Notes under the pieces: model-generated
Databases searched by the model: none
Told to the model about the DNA's origin: nothing
Seen by the model: only the letters and a program-made list of their open reading frames with translations
Part shown: positions 7,231 through 14,227 of the stretch, one piece after another
Layout of the letters: the number at the start of each line of letters is the position of its first letter
Numbering within the stretch: the stretch's first letter is position 1
Program-made: the position numbers and the translations under genes
DNA from: an uncultured Chitinophaga sp.
GTDB lineage: Bacteria; Bacteroidota; Bacteroidia; Chitinophagales; Chitinophagaceae
Assembly (NCBI RefSeq): GCF_937874145.1
Contig: NZ_CALNBI010000175.1
Coordinates: 1 to 19,199 of the forward strand
DNA: 19,199 bases
Direction: 5' to 3'

Positions 7231-10200
7231 TTAAAAGCTTACGTTGATGCCGGCCAGGAATCTGCGCGGATTGGCGAAAGAGGTGCCCACGCCGTTATAG
7301 GCCGTGCTGGATCCCAGGGACGCGCCCTCCGGATCAGCCCCCACAAAATCCTTCCGCTTGATCACCGCCAGGTTGTCGCCGCTCAGGTAGGCTGACAGCT
7401 GCCGGATCTTCAATTTGCGCAACAACGCATCCGGCACGTCGTACGACAGCCGCACGTTGCGCAGGCGCAAATGGCTCGCATCGCCCCACAGGCGCGAAGA
7501 ACGGTAAGTCAGCGCGTTCCAGGCATTCGGGTTCGTACTGAAAACATCCGGGTAATTCGCGTTCATATCGCCTTTGCCCTGCCACAGCCGCTGGTTGCTG
7601 CCGAACACCACGTTGTTGCGGCCCAGGCGCGGCGCAGTAGGCGACTGGAAGTTGTTCACCAGCGACATCATCACGTAATTCCCGTACTGGAACCACCATT
7701 CCGCGCTCAGCGTGAACCGCTTGTATTTAAACGTATTGGTAAACCCGCCAAAGAACTTCGGCGTAGCAGATCCCACCGTTTCCCAGTTCGCCAGGTTGGT
7801 GGTGCTGCCAATACCTTCCACCTCCACCGGTTTGCCCGAAGCATCGTAGTTCCGGTGGATCATATTTCCGTTCTCCGGGTTGATGCCGATATAGGTGATC
7901 GCCTTGATCACGTTGATATCTTCCCCGATCTTGCGGTAATAGGCATTGGAATAGCTGTCGCGCAGAGAATCCTGGTACAGCGCGGAAATGTGGTTCTTAT
8001 TGAAGCTGATATTGAAATTCGCATACCAGTTGAAGTCTTTCGTTTTCACCACGTGCGCATTCAGCATGATCTCCACACCGCGGTTGATGATCTCCCCGAT
8101 ATTCTGATACTGGCTCAGCGAACCTTGCGCGGAAGTGAGGTTCACGTTCTGCAACAGGCCCGCGCTGCGCTTGCGGTAAATATCCGCCGTCAGGTCGATG
8201 CGGTTCCATAATCCCAGGTCCAGCCCCACATTCGTGCTGTACATCGTTTCCCAGGAAATCACCGGGTTTGCCAGCTGGGAAATGGTTGAACCAATGTTGT
8301 CGATGGAACCGTAACGGCGCCCGTCGCTGTAAAAAGTGGTATTCAGGTAACCATCGCCAAGGTCGCGTCCGGAAGTACCGTACACCGCTCGGAGCTTCAG
8401 GTTGTTGACAGTCTTATTGTCGCGCAGGAACGCTTCGTTCGACAGCAGCCAGCCGCCGCTGATGGAATAGAACGTCCCGTAACGCTTGTCGCGCCCGAAG
8501 TTGGTGGTGGCATCCGAACGGACGGACGCCGCCGCGAAATACTTCTGGTCGTAGTTATAATCCGCCTGTCCAAATACGGAGAAGGTAGCGCGCTCCTGGT
8601 AGCTGCCGATAGGCGACGCCGGCGGCGAGGAAGGCAACAGGTACGCAAGGTACACCGCGCTGCCATATCCCCTGGCCGCACCGGCGTTGCGCTCACCGGG
8701 CAGCACGTTATACATGTCCGCACTGGTCACCTCCGTCGCCCGCTTACCCCATTCCTGCCCGATCAGGGCCGATACGGAATGCAGCCCGAACGACTTGCGG
8801 AAGTTCAGCGTATTGGAAGTCAGGTAATCGGTATAGCGGGTATCGCGGATCGTGAGCGTACCGTTCGGCAGCACAGGACTGGCGGCATTAAACAGGTAAG
8901 GGAACCCGCCGTATTTGCCGGAATAGGAACGCGGATCGAGGTAGGAATTGAAGCGCGTGCCCATGTAGTTGATCGAGTTGGCGCTCTGCACGAACAGCCA
9001 GGGCCTGATATCGTACCGCAGCTTGATGGCGCCCAGGTGATTGTGCACGTCCGTCACCGCCGTATTGTCGTACTCCGCTTCGGCGAGGAAGTTCTGCGTC
9101 CAGGTCTGGAACATGGGGCCGTAGTTGTTGGACTGCTTCACCGGCAAGCTGTCCGGCATCGAGCCGTCGGCCGCATACGGGTTCTGGAACGGCTGGATCA
9201 TGTACAGCTCAGGCACCCCATTGCGCCGGGTGGTTTTATCGATGATAGAACTGAGGTTTACGGCTACGGAGAATTTATCGCTGACTTTCTGGTCGATATT
9301 GATACGAAGGCTCTTCCGGTCGAAGGCGTTATCATACAGCGCGCCGTTCTCCTTATACCAGGCCACGCCGCCGTAAAACTTCGTCTTATCGTTGCCGCTC
9401 TGGATGTTCAGTTCCGTATTCCGGAAATTTCCATTGCTATAGATCGCATCTTCCCAGTTGAAGTTATTGTTCCGGTCAGCGTCGGAATACGTCCGCCGCT
9501 GGCGCACAAACTCGTTGACGTCGGGGAACTGCGCCTGGATGGAAGGCGTCTGCTCCCAATACCGCTGCATCTGCTTATCCATGAACCCGATCAGTTCGGT
9601 GGTGTTCATGAATCGGATGGCGCGCACCGGCTGGATAGCGCCGTATTGCATGTTGAGGTTAACGCCCGTGCGGCCCGTTTTGCCCCGGCGCGTCGTGATC
9701 ACGATCACGCCCTGCGCCGCGCGCGAGCCGTAAATAGCCGTGGAAGAGGCATCTTTCAATATGGTGATATCCTCCACATCCGCCGGGTTCACGGCGTCCT
9801 GCAAACTGGTATAATTCGTGATCACGCCGTCCACGACGAACAGCGGCCCGAAGTAATTGTTGGTGGGCGTCGCCATCGACGATTGCCCCCTTTCGATCAC
9901 CTGCCCTTTCGCGCCGGACTCGCCGGAAGTCTCCGTGATATACAGCCCGGTCGTCTTGCCCTTAAGCATCGACAACGCATTCGGCGTAGTCACGCTGTTG
10001 CGGAGCTGTTCACCGGTTACCTTCTGCACCGCGCCGGTCAGTTCCTTGGCGGATTTGGCGGAGTAGCCGGTGATGATGAGCTCATCCAGCTTCGAGGAAG
10101 CGCGTTTCATCCGCACGTCCAGCGCGGCGAAAGACTTCGGTGTGATGGCATAAGGCTCGTAGCCTACATATGAAAAGATCAGCTGCGGATCGTGCGCCAT

Positions 10201-10740
10201 GGGGATGGTGAACCGCCCGTCGTTGTCTGTTGTCGTAATCCGGGTGGCGCCCATGGGATGGTTGGAAACGGCCCGAACGGTCACTCCGGGCAGTGGCGTC
10301 CCGTCTTCGTCCGTCACGCGGCCGTCCAGGGGCACGGCGGCTTTGGGTTGTTCGCCCGGACTGCTGTACAGCGTGTTGTTGCTGGCTTTTGCCTGGATAA
10401 CGATAAATCGGTTATCGCGCAGCGAATACGTTAATGGTTGGTTTCTGAAACAGGCCGCCAGCGCGTCGTTCAACGAAACGTTGCGCAGGGATACGGTCAC
10501 TGGTTTGGTGTTGTCGAGTTGGTTTTTGCCATAGATAAAGGTATAGCCGCTTTGTTTCTCGATCGATTTCAAAGCTTTGACAAATGGTTCGTTGCGCATT
10601 TGCAGGGATATCTCCTGTGCGTGGGCGGCGAGGCCCGCGGCGAGGAAGAACAAGCACAACGTCAGCATACGGTAAGCCCTGCGGATGGCCGGGTGGCATG
10701 CAATGCCCCGATCCGCCTGGCGCCAGGCGCATGAATACAT
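7231..10740 (-). CDS. SusC/RagA-family TonB-dependent transporter with STN signalling domain
   Basis: 1169 residues. The N-terminus is long (about 24 residues) before the hydrophobic core MLTLCLFFLAAGLAAHA; the alternative start at Met25 (10668) would leave a normal signal peptide. Domains in order: an STN domain at about 43-112 (SLQMRNEPFVKALKSIEKQS, then VSLRNVSLNDALAACF), a carboxypeptidase-regulatory-like beta domain at about 137-205 (GRVTDEDGTPLPGVTVRA), a segment LDELIITGY where SusC proteins carry their conserved junction, the plug at about 225-350 (PLFVVDGV, DVEDITILKDASSTAIYGSRAAQGVI), and the 22-stranded barrel ending in AGINVSF. The STN domain is the part that contacts FecR-type anti-sigma factors in regulated transporters, which fits the sigma and FecR genes directly upstream. 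It forms the outer-membrane channel with the SusD protein encoded 9 bases downstream. Substrate unknown. Confidence 0.95.
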   Translation of the reverse strand: MYSCAWRQADRGIACHPAIRRAYRMLTLCLFFLAAGLAAHAQEISLQMRNEPFVKALKSIEKQSGYTFIYGKNQLDNTKPVTVSLRNVSLNDALAACFRNQPLTYSLRDNRFIVIQAKASNNTLYSSPGEQPKAAVPLDGRVTDEDGTPLPGVTVRAVSNHPMGATRITTTDNDGRFTIPMAHDPQLIFSYVGYEPYAITPKSFAALDVRMKRASSKLDELIITGYSAKSAKELTGAVQKVTGEQLRNSVTTPNALSMLKGKTTGLYITETSGESGAKGQVIERGQSSMATPTNNYFGPLFVVDGVITNYTSLQDAVNPADVEDITILKDASSTAIYGSRAAQGVIVITTRRGKTGRTGVNLNMQYGAIQPVRAIRFMNTTELIGFMDKQMQRYWEQTPSIQAQFPDVNEFVRQRRTYSDADRNNNFNWEDAIYSNGNFRNTELNIQSGNDKTKFYGGVAWYKENGALYDNAFDRKSLRINIDQKVSDKFSVAVNLSSIIDKTTRRNGVPELYMIQPFQNPYAADGSMPDSLPVKQSNNYGPMFQTWTQNFLAEAEYDNTAVTDVHNHLGAIKLRYDIRPWLFVQSANSINYMGTRFNSYLDPRSYSGKYGGFPYLFNAASPVLPNGTLTIRDTRYTDYLTSNTLNFRKSFGLHSVSALIGQEWGKRATEVTSADMYNVLPGERNAGAARGYGSAVYLAYLLPSSPPASPIGSYQERATFSVFGQADYNYDQKYFAAASVRSDATTNFGRDKRYGTFYSISGGWLLSNEAFLRDNKTVNNLKLRAVYGTSGRDLGDGYLNTTFYSDGRRYGSIDNIGSTISQLANPVISWETMYSTNVGLDLGLWNRIDLTADIYRKRSAGLLQNVNLTSAQGSLSQYQNIGEIINRGVEIMLNAHVVKTKDFNWYANFNISFNKNHISALYQDSLRDSYSNAYYRKIGEDINVIKAITYIGINPENGNMIHRNYDASGKPVEVEGIGSTTNLANWETVGSATPKFFGGFTNTFKYKRFTLSAEWWFQYGNYVMMSLVNNFQSPTAPRLGRNNVVFGSNQRLWQGKGDMNANYPDVFSTNPNAWNALTYRSSRLWGDASHLRLRNVRLSYDVPDALLRKLKIRQLSAYLSGDNLAVIKRKDFVGADPEGASLGSSTAYNGVGTSFANPRRFLAGINVSF

Positions 10741-10772
10741 AAATTCGATTTTGGGTGATAAAAAAATCTCCT

Positions 10773-10815
10773 GTCTGAAATGTATGTGTCTTTTCCCGGA
10801 CCGGCCCTTTCAGAC
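10773..10815. promoter_or_regulatory. Inverted repeat GTCTGAAA-N27-TTTCAGAC before the SusC gene
   Basis: Perfect 8-bp arms at 10773-10780 and 10808-10815 are separated by 27 bases, which themselves contain the palindrome CCGGACCGG. The element ends 32 bases before the SusC start. It lies where the promoter or leader of the transporter operon must be, so it could be an operator or an RNA stem-loop. On the minus strand, TACATTTC inside it matches 7 of 8 positions of TAnnTTTG, but there is no TTG at the right distance. Confidence 0.4.
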
Positions 10816-10829
10816 AAACCGGTCCCTGT

Positions 10830-10859
10830 CCCCTCCGGCAGCTGTTGGCGCCGGTGGGG
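10830..10859 (-). other. GC-rich stem-loop between the FecR and SusC genes
   Basis: CCCCTCCGGC (10830-10839) and GCCGGTGGGG (10850-10859) pair as a 10-bp stem with one internal mismatch (A opposite A in the RNA) around a 10-base loop. No U-tract follows on the minus strand, so it is not a standard terminator. It may protect or process mRNA ends or lower read-through from the regulatory genes into the transporter genes. Confidence 0.5.
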
Positions 10860-10904
10860 TGCTGCGATCCAGATTTCCTGCCTGCTGCCCGATGCAGCTG
10901 TTCA

Positions 10905-12062
10905 TCAGGGCGAGACAGTTACCTTATTCCCATTGATTGTAAAGTGTACAAGTCCTGTCAGTTCCAGCAATTCCAGCACTTTCGACAGCGGAACGTTCCG
11001 CGGGATCGTGCCATTGAAGTACTCTTTCACTATGCCTTTTTCATAAACTACTTCTACGTCGTACCATCGCGCCAGCTGTTTCATCACAGTTTCTACCGGC
11101 GCGTCGCGGAAGAGGAACAATCCGTTCTTCCAGGCGGTGGCGGCTTCGATATCGGCCTGGTCGTTCAGGATCATGTCCGTCCCTTCCAGCCGCATGGCCT
11201 GCCCGGGGCGCAGCAGGTGTTGTTCCCGCCCATTGCGCATCATCACGGAGCCCTGCACCAGCGTGGTGCGGCTGCCCGGGTCGTCGGCATAAGCCTGTAT
11301 ATTGAATGCCGTTCCCAATACCACCACTTCTCCGCCGTTGCGGATCTGGACGATGAACGGCATTTCTGTGTTGGGTTTGATATCAAAGAACGCTTCTCCC
11401 GTCAATTCCACTTTTCTTTCCTTTCCGATGAACGCAGTGGGATAGCGCAATGCGCTGCCCGCGTTGAGCCAGGCGGTGGAGCCATCGGGCAACGTAAGCC
11501 GGTACTGCCCGCCGCGTGGCGTGGCCAGCGTATGGAACTCCACGGGGTCGCCGGAGGCGTTGTAGGCCAATACGCCCTGCCCCGTCTTCACGGCATTGCC
11601 GCCGCCCTGGCTGGCCAGCGCACCGTTCGCCGCGTCGTTCAGGTTGATCCGGCTGCCATCGCCCAGGGTGAGAATGGCCTTGTCGGATCCCGGCAACGCA
11701 TCGCCGCCGAAGTTCCGCACTTCCTGCCCAGCTGTTCCCCTCGATGTTACCGCCCAATATCCCGCGGCGCCGATAGCGAGCACGAATACCGCCGCCGCCG
11801 CGATCCTGCGCCAGGGCAGGCTGCGCACTTTCGCCGGTGCTTTCAGCTCGTGGATGCGCGATACCATCCGGTCCATATCTTCTGCCGCCAGGTCCATCGG
11901 CTGCACGCCGCCGGCGAGCTCGGACAACACTTCCTGCATGAGGGCGTCGTAACGCCCGTCCTGCAACAGAAGGTCCAGCTCTGCCGCCTCGTTTTCTCCT
12001 ATGCTGCCGGCATAATAGCGCTGCAGGAGGAGACGTACCTTGTCCCTTTGATCATCTAACAT
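10905..12062 (-). CDS. FecR-family anti-sigma factor / signal transducer
   Basis: 385 residues from the chosen ATG at 12062 (MLDDQRDKVRLLLQRYYAGSIGENEAAEL), which looks like the normal start of this family. A start at 12158 would add a non-homologous run overlapping the end of the sigma gene. The N-terminal cytoplasmic helical part (1-75) should hold the sigma factor. One membrane helix spans about 87-105 (IAAAAVFVLAIGAAGYWAV). The periplasmic FecR domain follows (LTLGDGSRINLNDAANGAL; LPDGSTAWLNAGSALRYP; RKVELTGEAFFDI). The last 70 residues are DUF4974-like (FRDAPVETVMKQLARWYDVEVVYE ... NKVTVSP) and resemble an STN fold. It relays substrate binding at the SusC transporter to the sigma factor encoded upstream. 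It lies 92 bases after the sigma gene and 164 before the SusC gene. Confidence 0.93.
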   Translation of the reverse strand: MLDDQRDKVRLLLQRYYAGSIGENEAAELDLLLQDGRYDALMQEVLSELAGGVQPMDLAAEDMDRMVSRIHELKAPAKVRSLPWRRIAAAAVFVLAIGAAGYWAVTSRGTAGQEVRNFGGDALPGSDKAILTLGDGSRINLNDAANGALASQGGGNAVKTGQGVLAYNASGDPVEFHTLATPRGGQYRLTLPDGSTAWLNAGSALRYPTAFIGKERKVELTGEAFFDIKPNTEMPFIVQIRNGGEVVVLGTAFNIQAYADDPGSRTTLVQGSVMMRNGREQHLLRPGQAMRLEGTDMILNDQADIEAATAWKNGLFLFRDAPVETVMKQLARWYDVEVVYEKGIVKEYFNGTIPRNVPLSKVLELLELTGLVHFTINGNKVTVSP

Positions 12063-12103
12063 GGTGGAATAGCAATTTGCAACAACGATATAAGCTATAA
12101 CTA

Positions 12104-12133
12104 CCGGGGAATGGATTAGGACCAGTGCCCCGG
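12104..12133 (-). other. GC-rich stem-loop between the sigma and FecR genes
   Basis: The perfect 6-bp arms CCGGGG (12104-12109) and CCCCGG (12128-12133) enclose a shorter TGG/CCA pairing. In the RNA there is no following U-run, so it is not a clear terminator. It sits 41 bases before the FecR start and may adjust the ratio of sigma to anti-sigma factor. A second small hairpin (TTTGAC-N5-GTCAAA, 12143-12159) covers the sigma stop codon. Confidence 0.4.
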
Positions 12134-12154
12134 AAACTTTTTTTTGACATTTCG

Positions 12155-12718
12155 TCAAAGCCAGAACAGGCCTGCCTTCCGCACGTGGTCGCGGACCGAT
12201 TGCAGCGCCCTCACCAGGTGGTTCTTCACGGTATTGGACGATAATCCCAGCTGCGCCGCGATCTCCGGGATCGTAAGCCCATCGTACCGGCTGAGGCGGT
12301 ACACCTGTTGCTGCTGGGGCGGCAATTGCTGCACTGCCCGCGCGATCACCGTTCCGCTTTCGCGGTACTGCACCTGCTCGGCCACATCCGACCGCGAGGT
12401 TTCGGCGAAGTCCCGTAAATGCTGCAGGAATTTTCCTTCGCGCGCCAGGCGTTTGATGTAAGTGAGGGAAAGATTGGAAACAACCGTAAATAACCAGGCC
12501 CGCAGGAACCGGATCTTTTCATATTCCGCACGGTGCTGCCACAGGCGCAAAAATGCTTCCTGCACGATGTCTTCGGCAACGGCCCTGTTTTTGGTGATCT
12601 TGATGGCGAACGGCAGCAGGCGCGGGAAGTAGTGGCGGACGATCTCCCCGAAAGCCCTTTCGTCGGAAGCGCCGATCCCGGCCAGTAATGATTGCTCTTG
12701 TAATAAATGCTCGCTCAT
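12155..12718 (-). CDS. ECF RNA polymerase sigma factor (FecI-like, Bacteroidota type)
   Basis: 187 residues from the ATG at 12718 (MSEHLLQEQSLLAGIGASDERAFGEIVRHYF). An in-frame ATG 21 bases further upstream (12739) would add seven residues. The chosen start is preceded by a purine-rich GGGAGGGGGA, which would otherwise be coding. Region 2 carries AVAEDIVQEAFLRLWQHR and FLRAWLFTVVSNLSLTYIKR, which bind core polymerase and the -10 element. Region 4 carries LPPQQQQVYRLSRYDGLTIPEIAAQLGLSSNTVKNHLVRAL, the helix-turn-helix for the -35 element. Region 1.1 and region 3 are absent, as in all ECF factors. It is the first gene of the locus, followed by its FecR anti-sigma factor, the SusC/SusD transporter and two TlpA proteins. 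Its probable target is the transporter promoter, and possibly its own. Confidence 0.93.
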   Translation of the reverse strand: MSEHLLQEQSLLAGIGASDERAFGEIVRHYFPRLLPFAIKITKNRAVAEDIVQEAFLRLWQHRAEYEKIRFLRAWLFTVVSNLSLTYIKRLAREGKFLQHLRDFAETSRSDVAEQVQYRESGTVIARAVQQLPPQQQQVYRLSRYDGLTIPEIAAQLGLSSNTVKNHLVRALQSVRDHVRKAGLFWL

Positions 12719-12817
12719 TCCATCCCCCTCCCTTGGCATGCGGTGTTGGTTGATTTGGGATAAAAATAGTAAAAATGTGATAAAGATGCCGGAAGGAGAA
12801 CGAACTAAAAACGCTGT

Positions 12818-13831
12818 TTAAAGAGATACCATCGCTTTGACCACACCGTTCTTCGGGTCCAGCCAACGATGGAATTCGGTTTGCACCTGGTCGAAATGCA
12901 CCCGGTGGGTAATATAATGTGTTGGGTCTACGCGCCCCGATTTCATGGCATCCACCACATGCGCGAAATCTTCGCGGGTGGCGTTTCGGCTGCTCATGAG
13001 CGTCGCTTCGCGCTTGTGGAATTCGGGATGGCTGAAAGCCACCTCCCCCCGCTGGAGCCCTACCAGCACATAACGCCCGCCATGCGCGAGATACTTAAAC
13101 CCCTCGGTAATGGCGCGCTGGCTGCCGGTGGCATCGATCACCACGGTGGGGAAATCGCCATGGGTGATGGTTTGTAATGCACCTTCCACATCACCTTCGG
13201 AAGCATCCACGATATGCTGCACCCCGGGCTTTTCCCGGCAGAAGTCCAGCCGTTGCCGGTTAATGTCCACCGCGATCACTTCCGCTCCCGCGATCCGCGC
13301 AAATTCCATCACGCCCAGGCCGATCGGGCCCGTGCCGATCACGGCAACATATTCCCCCGGCCGCACATCCGCCCGGCGAACGCCATGCGCACCGATAGCC
13401 AGGGGCTCCACGAGCGCCAGCGCATCGAACGATAATCCCTGCCCGTGCAGCAGGGCCGAAGATGGCACCCGGAGGTATTCCGCCATGCCGCCGTCGACAT
13501 GCACGCCGCACACCGCCATGCTCACGCAACAGTTGGGCTTCCCCGACCGGCAGGCGATGCAATGCCCGCAATGGTAATACGGGATGAAAGTCACCGCCTC
13601 CCCTGCCATGAACCCCGGCGCCCCGTCCGCTGCCACCAGCTCGCCCGACAACTCATGCCCCAGCACCCGCGGGTAACTGAAAAAAGGCTGCGTACCTTCG
13701 AAGGCGTGCAGGTCCGTGCCGCAGATGCCGATCCGGCGGATGCGGAGGATTGCGTGGTCTTTGATCAGTTCAGGCTGCGGCGCCTCTCCGTAAGCCAGGG
13801 CTCCGGGCGTTGTACAAGTGAGAATCTTCAT
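12818..13831 (-). CDS. Zinc-dependent alcohol/polyol dehydrogenase, LgoD/L-iditol dehydrogenase-like
   Basis: 337 residues from the ATG at 13831 (MKILTCTTPGALAYGE). A longer frame to 13885 would run through the promoter box and adds no family sequence. This is a medium-chain dehydrogenase with the catalytic zinc ligands Cys37 (GICGTD), His59-Glu60 (LGHE) and Glu142 (VEP). The structural zinc site is Cys88, Cys91, Cys94 and Cys102, and the NAD(P) motif GTGPIG lies at 166-171. The segments THAF-like DLHAFEGTQPFFSYPRVLGHE and FSHPEFHKREATLMSSRNAT are strikingly close to E. coli YjjN/LgoD (L-galactonate oxidoreductase). Oxidation of a sugar acid or polyol such as L-galactonate, L-idonate or sorbitol is therefore likely, but the exact substrate is open. 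It has its own promoter and operator-like sites upstream and is not clearly part of the sigma-FecR locus that begins 99 bases downstream. Confidence 0.88.
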   Translation of the reverse strand: MKILTCTTPGALAYGEAPQPELIKDHAILRIRRIGICGTDLHAFEGTQPFFSYPRVLGHELSGELVAADGAPGFMAGEAVTFIPYYHCGHCIACRSGKPNCCVSMAVCGVHVDGGMAEYLRVPSSALLHGQGLSFDALALVEPLAIGAHGVRRADVRPGEYVAVIGTGPIGLGVMEFARIAGAEVIAVDINRQRLDFCREKPGVQHIVDASEGDVEGALQTITHGDFPTVVIDATGSQRAITEGFKYLAHGGRYVLVGLQRGEVAFSHPEFHKREATLMSSRNATREDFAHVVDAMKSGRVDPTHYITHRVHFDQVQTEFHRWLDPKNGVVKAMVSL

Positions 13832-13866
13832 GCCATCCAGGTTTGAATCAGGCGTTATGCCTCCGC

Positions 13867-13912
13867 CAAACCTACGACAATTCAACCCACAAATTCTTGT
13901 CGGGAACCGACA
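13867..13912 (-). promoter_or_regulatory. Promoter box and overlapping palindromes before the dehydrogenase gene
   Basis: On the minus strand TAGGTTTG (13867-13874) is an exact match to the Bacteroidota -7 box TAnnTTTG. It lies 35 bases before the ATG. A TTTG sits 15 bases upstream of it, shorter than the usual 17-23. Directly upstream are the inverted repeat CGACAA-N16-TTGTCG (13875-13880 and 13897-13902) and the 15-base palindrome TGTCGGGAACCGACA (13898-13912). The palindromes cover the expected -33 region, as a repressor operator would. Confidence 0.5.
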
Positions 13913-13994
13913 TTTTCTTTTACAAAAACGGACCTTTCCCGTGCTGGTTATTTAGGTTCCGCTACGATGAACGATACGCCGGCGCCCCCTTTTC

Positions 13995-14044
13995 ACCGTA
14001 CTGTAGACGCGGTTGAACCGTCCTCTAACCGTCCTTCACCGTCC
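13995..14044. repeat. Phased short repeats ACCGTCC in the dehydrogenase upstream region
   Basis: Three exact copies of ACCGTCC start at 14017, 14028 and 14038, and a 6-of-7 match (ACCGTAC) starts at 13995. Spacings are 22, 11 and 10 bases, that is, whole turns of the helix. The 13832-14227 gap otherwise holds the promoter box and palindromes, an AT-rich stretch at 14088-14172 with TTACATTT repeated 11 bases apart (14109 and 14120), and the terminator. I see no gene in it. Confidence 0.45.
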
Positions 14045-14172
14045 TTGCACCATTTTTTCCCTTCCTTTGGCAGGCCGCCTGCATTCTTCACATAAACATA
14101 TATTTAACTTACATTTAATTTACATTTTTACACAAATTCATCCATTTTATATCAATATATTCAGACTGTCGT

Positions 14173-14207
14173 AAAAAAAGCGCCGCAACCCTCGGGCTGC
14201 GGCGCTT
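14173..14207 (-). terminator. Intrinsic terminator of the cytochrome/beta-propeller gene
   Basis: AAGCGCCGCA (14178-14187) and TGCGGCGCTT (14198-14207) form a perfect 10-bp stem around a 10-base loop. On the minus strand it is followed by seven T residues. It begins about 21 bases after the stop codon of the minus-strand gene at 14228-16840. Confidence 0.93.
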
Positions 14208-14227
14208 CATATTATCCCATTGCGAGA

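Noticed and set aside
8779..10173. 464-codon open frame on the plus strand inside the SusC gene
   Set aside because: Antisense shadow of the SusC coding sequence. The translation is full of R, H, V and I in shadow-like patterns and has no domain.
12063..12158. Extended FecR start at 12158
   Set aside because: The extra 32 residues are hydrophobic without family similarity, overlap the sigma gene and would code through two hairpins. The Met at 12062 begins a typical FecR N-terminus.
13832..13885. Extended dehydrogenase start at 13885
   Set aside because: It would place the TAnnTTTG box and part of the palindromes inside the coding sequence. The family begins at MKILTC.
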